From NCBI GenBank assembly GCA_014898415.1, contig RCTD01000019.1:806001-870000 (forward strand): 64,000 nt of DNA, written 5' to 3'. The DNA is from Stromatinia cepivora (taxonomy: Eukaryota; Ascomycota; Leotiomycetes; Helotiales; Sclerotiniaceae). This document shows, one piece after another, positions 59,843 through 64,000 of the stretch. Position 1 is the first letter of the stretch, and each line of letters begins with the position of its first letter. Made by a program: the position numbers and the translations under genes. Below the pieces are notes generated by a model. The model made no database searches, had not been told where the DNA came from, and saw only the letters and a list, made by a program, of their open reading frames with translations.

Positions 59843-61753
59843 TCATAAAGACCTTCTGAGAACCTGTAACAGGAATCGTGATTCATACAATCAAGATAAA
59901 TTACTCACCCTACATGGCAGACCACCCTCCATAGGTAAAGTAAGACTATTCTTACTAATTCTCTCTTTCTGATCAATCGGTAAGAAGTCAAGATTGACCA
60001 TTAAAGTTGCAATTACTTGTGCAACCACAATTTCTGCCATCTTCTTTCCTAGGCAAGTACGTGGTCCTCCATTAAAAACCGGATACTCAAAAGCAGTCTT
60101 TGAAATTAATACGCCATCTTCTAGCCATCTCTCGGGTCTAAAATCATCGGAATCCTCACCCCAAGTTGATTTGGATCTGTTCATTGCCCATGGACACCAA
60201 ACAAGTACAGCGTGTTTAGGAAGAAATGTTCCATCAGGTAATGTGGTTGCTTGCTCACATTGCTTGATTTCAAATGGTACCGGCGGGTAAAGTCTTAAGG
60301 TTTCATAGAATACAGCCATGATATATGGAACTACTGTAGGTTTGTATGATATTGACTCTCTGTGCGGATGGTCGTTATTCAAAGAGACTATTTCCTGCCG
60401 TACTTTGTGCATGACTTTTGGATGACGCATGAGAAGATAAAAAGCCCAAGTCAGTGCTTGTGCAGTAGTATCACGACCTGGAAATTCTTAGCTAATAAAG
60501 AAGCAAACATATCATTGAATGCAACACGTACCAGCAGAAAGATAATTCAGAGCTGCGTCGGCTACCATTTGATGATCGTCAATTGAATCCAATAGAGAAT
60601 TGATCAAACTACCAGAGATAGAATCCAAGGAGCTTCTTTCGGTACCCTTTTTCTTTTGTTCTTGTCGAGCCTTAACAGCATTCGACACAATCTCGGCACC
60701 AAACGCTTTAACCTTTGCTATTGATGATCTAAAACGACCACCAAATATCATTTCGGTGATCGGCCAAAGAGGGTTTTGAAACCTCTCACCAGTAGCTCCA
60801 GATGCGTATTCAAACGCTAACGAGAATGGATCACCGGAACGAATGTCCATCTATCAACTTTTAGTGGAGGAATCGCGACGAGTTTATGAGAATTAATATC
60901 CTTACATCATATGCCATCCTGCTCATAAGCTTCGTAGTCAACTCATGAAACACAGCTTCCAAATCAACAACCTTGCCTTTTTCCAATCTAAGCTGCTCCA
61001 AAGTCTCTCCGAGATACCGTGGAAGTGCAACATCGGTAAGAACCTTCAAATTTGCAACATTGAGGAAATTTAAGCCAGCTTTTCGCTGCACTTTCCATAG
61101 ATCTCCATCAGCATTGATGATACCATTTCCTAGCACTCTTAGTTTCTCCACACAAAAGGAAATATAATAATAAATTCCCCCACCAAATAAATCCCAAGAT
61201 CTTCTCTTAAAGAAATCCCCTTTGGCGAAAATCCCTTCATTCTTCAGGACATACTCGAGATTTTTTGGATCATTTATTACCACACCAGGTGGTAATGATG
61301 GGACTGAAATCTCAAATGTCTCGAATCCAAATTTCCGTTCGCATTTAACAAACCAGGAAAATAACTTGTGACGAGCTTGAAGGAAGAGAATACCATTTCC
61401 TACTAGCGGTAATGTATTTGGCGGTCGTCTGGGTGGGCGGTTAGTTAAGAATGAGAATACTGTACATAAAAAATAGATGATGTATTTTACATATATCCAA
61501 GAAGGTATCAGACTGCCGGAAGAGCAAATGAATGTACATTCGTAAAACATCTCTGAAGTCTCAAGTCATGGAACATAACACGAAGAGAGAATTGGAACCC
61601 CAAGCAAAGGCTCGTGATTTCGTGGCATATTCGTGTTATGTTGTGTTCCACTCACCTTAAAGCTTTCCCATCCCTCCTAATCTCCGAACCTCTACACAAA
61701 GAACACCCCAAACAAATCGCGATAATAATCGACACAATTATCAAGGTAAACAT
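59843..61753 (-). CDS. Cytochrome P450 (fatty-acid/alkane hydroxylase-like)
   Basis: Six exons on the minus strand: 61753-61656, 61428-61184, 61129-60906, 60850-60532, 60477-59909 and 59863-59843. Introns are 227, 54, 55, 54 and 45 nt, all GT...AG with matching phases, giving 491 residues. Exon 1 is a membrane anchor (MFTLIIVSIIIAICLG). Exon 2 opens with RRPPNTLPLVGNG, the proline-rich hinge, which fixes the first splice. The I-helix is AGRDTTAQ (split by intron 4), ExxR is ETLRLYPP, PERF is FRPERW, and the heme loop is FNGGPRTCLG. It should be an ER-anchored monooxygenase using a P450 reductase. The heme motif and the ADGDLWKVQRK segment resemble CYP52/CYP86-clan omega-hydroxylases; this is family-level inference. 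An ATG at 61550 inside intron 1 is open into exon 2 but encodes no hinge-compatible anchor. Confidence 0.9.
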
Positions 61754-62039
61754 TTTTAACTCCTCAATTAATGTCGAACAAAGAAATCATGCTCGTGAAA
61801 AATGTGGTGATGCAATATGCATAAGAAAGGAATGAAGGAAGCGGGATTTTGTTGCTATCAATTACGCTTCGTGTGCTAGCGTCATTACGATAAATACCCA
61901 TAGATAAAGCTTCAAGTTTCAAATTCTAGAGACAACATCCATTTATTACTTATTTGACACTTTTCAATTGCGAATTCTTTTCTCTGTTTTGAGAAATTTA
62001 CACATTTGAATTGAAGATACAATAAAGAAGAAAAGAAAA

Positions 62040-63264
62040 ATGGTGCTTATTTGTCCCCGAATCCATTTCTTCGAGATCAATGATCAACCCTGGTAAGTTG
62101 CCCTTGCAACAGCTCAAGACAAGCTCTCCAGGCTCCCCACGTCTATTATACCTGCTCCTATCCTTTCACTTCTCATCTCTCCTCTCAACTAACACCAACC
62201 CCCTCATCCAGGTTCCCTCAATACCTTCGCGAAAAAGTCCAATCCTGTCTAACCCTCTGCTGGACCTTCCGCGTTCCCATTATCCAACCCTCTTCCCCCG
62301 CCCAACTAGTCGCCGCAACCCTTTCTCGAACCCTCTCAGACAAAGTTACATCCTACACTTATGTAGATTTTTGCGCCGGGGCCGGTGGTCCCACGCCTTA
62401 TATTGAGTTGTACATGAATGCGCAATTGAACTCCTCAGCCTCTGCCTCTTCCTCCTCCAACCCATCAAAATCCTCATCAATAGCCACGCACGAAGCATCC
62501 TACGCCGAAGTTGCAGCCGCGCCAAAAGACGAAATCAATGGACTTAAACAGCGGTCATCGCATCCTGTTAATGCGGATGATAACCATGCAAAAGTACAAT
62601 TTGTATTAACAGATTTACATCCACATATACCCGATTGGACGGAGGCTTCGAAACGCAGCGAGAATCTTCGTTTTATTTCAGAATCTGTCGATGCAGCGAA
62701 TGCGCCGAGAGATTTATTGAAGAACGTTGCGAAAAATACATTGAAGAATTTCAATGGTGTCAATGGAGAGGCAAAGGTGTTTAGATTGTATAATCTAGCC
62801 TTTCATCATTTTGATGACGAGCTGGGAAGTAAAATATTGAAGAACACGGTTGAGACTGCTGATGGTTATGGGTATGTTTCCTTCTTTTTGCTACCTCTTT
62901 TCCCTTATATCTATCCATATTATATCAAACTAACACACACGCCAGTATATTCGAACTCCAAGAACGCACTCTCTCCTCCCTAATCACCATGTTCGCCATG
63001 GGTATAATGATTCTCGGCATAACACCATTTTATTTCTGGCGTTCACCAGGCCATCTATTTTTCACGTATATCGTACCGATTATCCCTTTCGTATTGGTGT
63101 TTGATGGGATTATTAGTTCGTTGAGGACGAGGAGCGCGGAGGAGGTGGAGGCGTTGATGAGGAGGAGTGGGGTTGATACGCAGGGGTGGAAGGTGTTGAG
63201 TGGGAGGGAGAGACATACCTGGCCGACGGGTTATATGACTTGGGTTATGGGGATTAAGGAGTAA
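62040..63264 (+). CDS. Conserved-looking membrane protein with methyltransferase-like glycine motif
   Basis: Three exons: 62040-62092, 62212-62871 and 62946-63264. Introns are 119 and 74 nt (GTAAGT...CCAG and GTATGT...CCAG) and phases join, giving 343 residues. Exon 2 contains a strand-glycine loop YVDFCAGAGGPTPYIE, then a Ser/Ala-rich insertion, FVLTDLHPHIPDW, VDAANAPRDLL and VFRLYNLAFHHFDDELGSKIL. These follow the order of SAM-binding motifs I, II and IV. Exon 3 adds two hydrophobic segments (MFAMGIMILGITPFYFW and FFTYIVPIIPFVLVFDGI). The arrangement suggests a membrane-tethered, possibly SAM-dependent enzyme, but the catalytic residues are not identifiable. The start has an AAAAATG context. 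It converges with the Rad4-like gene, 272 bp away. Confidence 0.75.
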
Positions 63265-63536
63265 AGGGTGTGAGCGGAGTTGGAGTGTATAAGTAGGTCA
63301 TTTGGTTTCTTGGTAACAAAAAGCGGATGAGATGGAATATGTCAATGAGCCTTTGATGCCTGGAGTCATTTGCTTCACACTAATTGAGACTTCGAAGCTC
63401 GCTGCTAGAATCAATGGACTTCATTCAGTGGAAATGAGGCTTATAGGGATACATATGAATTGTAATCAGGAGATGTAATATGGTTAGATAAAAGTAACGA
63501 ATGTATTATTTATCTTGCTTATCCTTATATATAACG

Positions 63537-64000
63537 CTATTCTGGAATGAATCCCCCACCCATATCATCATCATACTCATCATCCGTATATGTATCGCTC
63601 AACTCACTACTTGCATCACTCTCCATATTTTCATCTTCTTTCACGAATCCGCCTTCTTCCCCTTCATCCGCGTCCACGTTGTCTTTCACGAATCCACCTT
63701 CTTCTGGTTCAACCCCCCCCTCATCCTCATCCTCATCCCCCCCATCATTCCCACGCTCTTCGCCCTCCCTCCCATTATCCCCATCCTCCTCATCAACAAA
63801 ATACCCATCCACCCTCTCCTTAACCGTCAAAGCCAGCAACCACCTCCTCCAAACCCTCAGTACCCTTTCCCTCCTCTCCTCTTCCATCTCTCTCTCCCTC
63901 TCTTCCCTTATTCCCTCCACCACCGCCTCAACCGCCTCCCCATACTCTTTCGCTACCACAATCCCCCTTAGAACCGCCGTTCCATGTCTTCCCTTAAATT
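63537..64000 (-). CDS. RAD4: Rad4/XPC-like nucleotide-excision repair protein, C-terminal part (runs off window)
   Basis: The frame is open from the right edge to a stop at 63537. Residues at the edge read FKGRHGTAVLRGIVVAKEYG, continuing through an acidic/basic helix (VEGIREEREREMEEERRER) to VWRRWLLALTVKERVDGYF and a strongly acidic Asp/Glu/Gly tail. This matches the end of the third beta-hairpin domain and the final helix of Rad4/XPC, which recognises damaged DNA with Rad23. Only about 154 residues are in the window, so the DNA-binding domains are not visible. An internal GTG at 63959 is not a start. Confidence rests on the order GIVV...W...L..R...Y and is moderate. Confidence 0.65.
   Translation of the reverse strand, partial: FKGRHGTAVLRGIVVAKEYGEAVEAVVEGIREEREREMEEERRERVLRVWRRWLLALTVKERVDGYFVDEEDGDNGREGEERGNDGGDEDEDEGGVEPEEGGFVKDNVDADEGEEGGFVKEDENMESDASSELSDTYTDDEYDDDMGGGFIPE

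Noticed and set aside
60861..61550. P450 start at the ATG 61550 with the frame reading through 61130-61183 and past 60906
   Set aside because: The upstream exon 61753-61656 provides a proper membrane anchor and joins in phase to the proline-rich hinge. The 54-nt insertion at 61130-61183 is a clear intron interrupting a conserved segment.
63501..63971. Plus-strand 156-codon frame at the right edge
   Set aside because: It is the antisense shadow of the Rad4-like coding sequence and is Pro/His/Leu-biased.

Overview
The window looks like a chromosome segment from a filamentous ascomycete. The genes carry short 45-66 nt introns (GT...AG with CTAAY-like branch points), intergenic DNA is several kb long, and one block has collapsed to very high A+T with C/T and G/A differences between repeat copies, as expected from repeat-induced point mutation (RIP). 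Gene content and codon style suggest a leotiomycete close to Sclerotiniaceae (Botrytis/Sclerotinia type). That placement is inference and was not searched.

Left arm (1-31 kb). The genes, in order, are: a Ser/Thr kinase with a coiled-coil tail (+, cut by the left edge); a macro-domain protein (-) with an unresolved frame change; a roadblock/LAMTOR-like protein (-); a six-exon, two-domain glyoxalase I with a mitochondrial-type leader (+); D-3-phosphoglycerate dehydrogenase (+); a SET-domain protein (+) followed by a broken paralogue; and a CNNM/Mam3-type DUF21-CBS membrane protein (+). Between PGDH and the SET gene lies about 10 kb without a convincing gene. It holds two non-autonomous inverted-repeat elements, one a hAT-like element (16425-17358) with an exact 8-bp target duplication, and a cluster of short GTTCATTTTAG repeats.

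Centre (33.69-55.62 kb). The 22-kb A+T-rich block is three Ty1/Copia-class LTR retrotransposons nested inside one another, all in + orientation. Each has paired LTRs and an exact 5-bp target duplication: outer 33692-55622 (TTATA), middle 37144-52323 (CAATT), inner 39286-46116 (TATAC). Gag, protease, integrase, RT and RNase H remnants are readable through many stops. The inner element also carries a cysteine-rich open frame on the opposite strand next to its 3' LTR.

Right arm (55.6-64 kb). This part holds a small single-pass membrane protein (+), an alpha/beta hydrolase with an apparent Asp nucleophile (-), a six-exon cytochrome P450 with a fatty-acid-hydroxylase-like heme motif (-), a membrane protein with a methyltransferase-like glycine motif (+), and the C-terminus of a Rad4/XPC-like DNA repair protein (-, cut by the right edge). 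The hydrolase and P450 are neighbours on one strand and may share a lipid or xenobiotic oxidation role. The other genes look like unrelated housekeeping genes.
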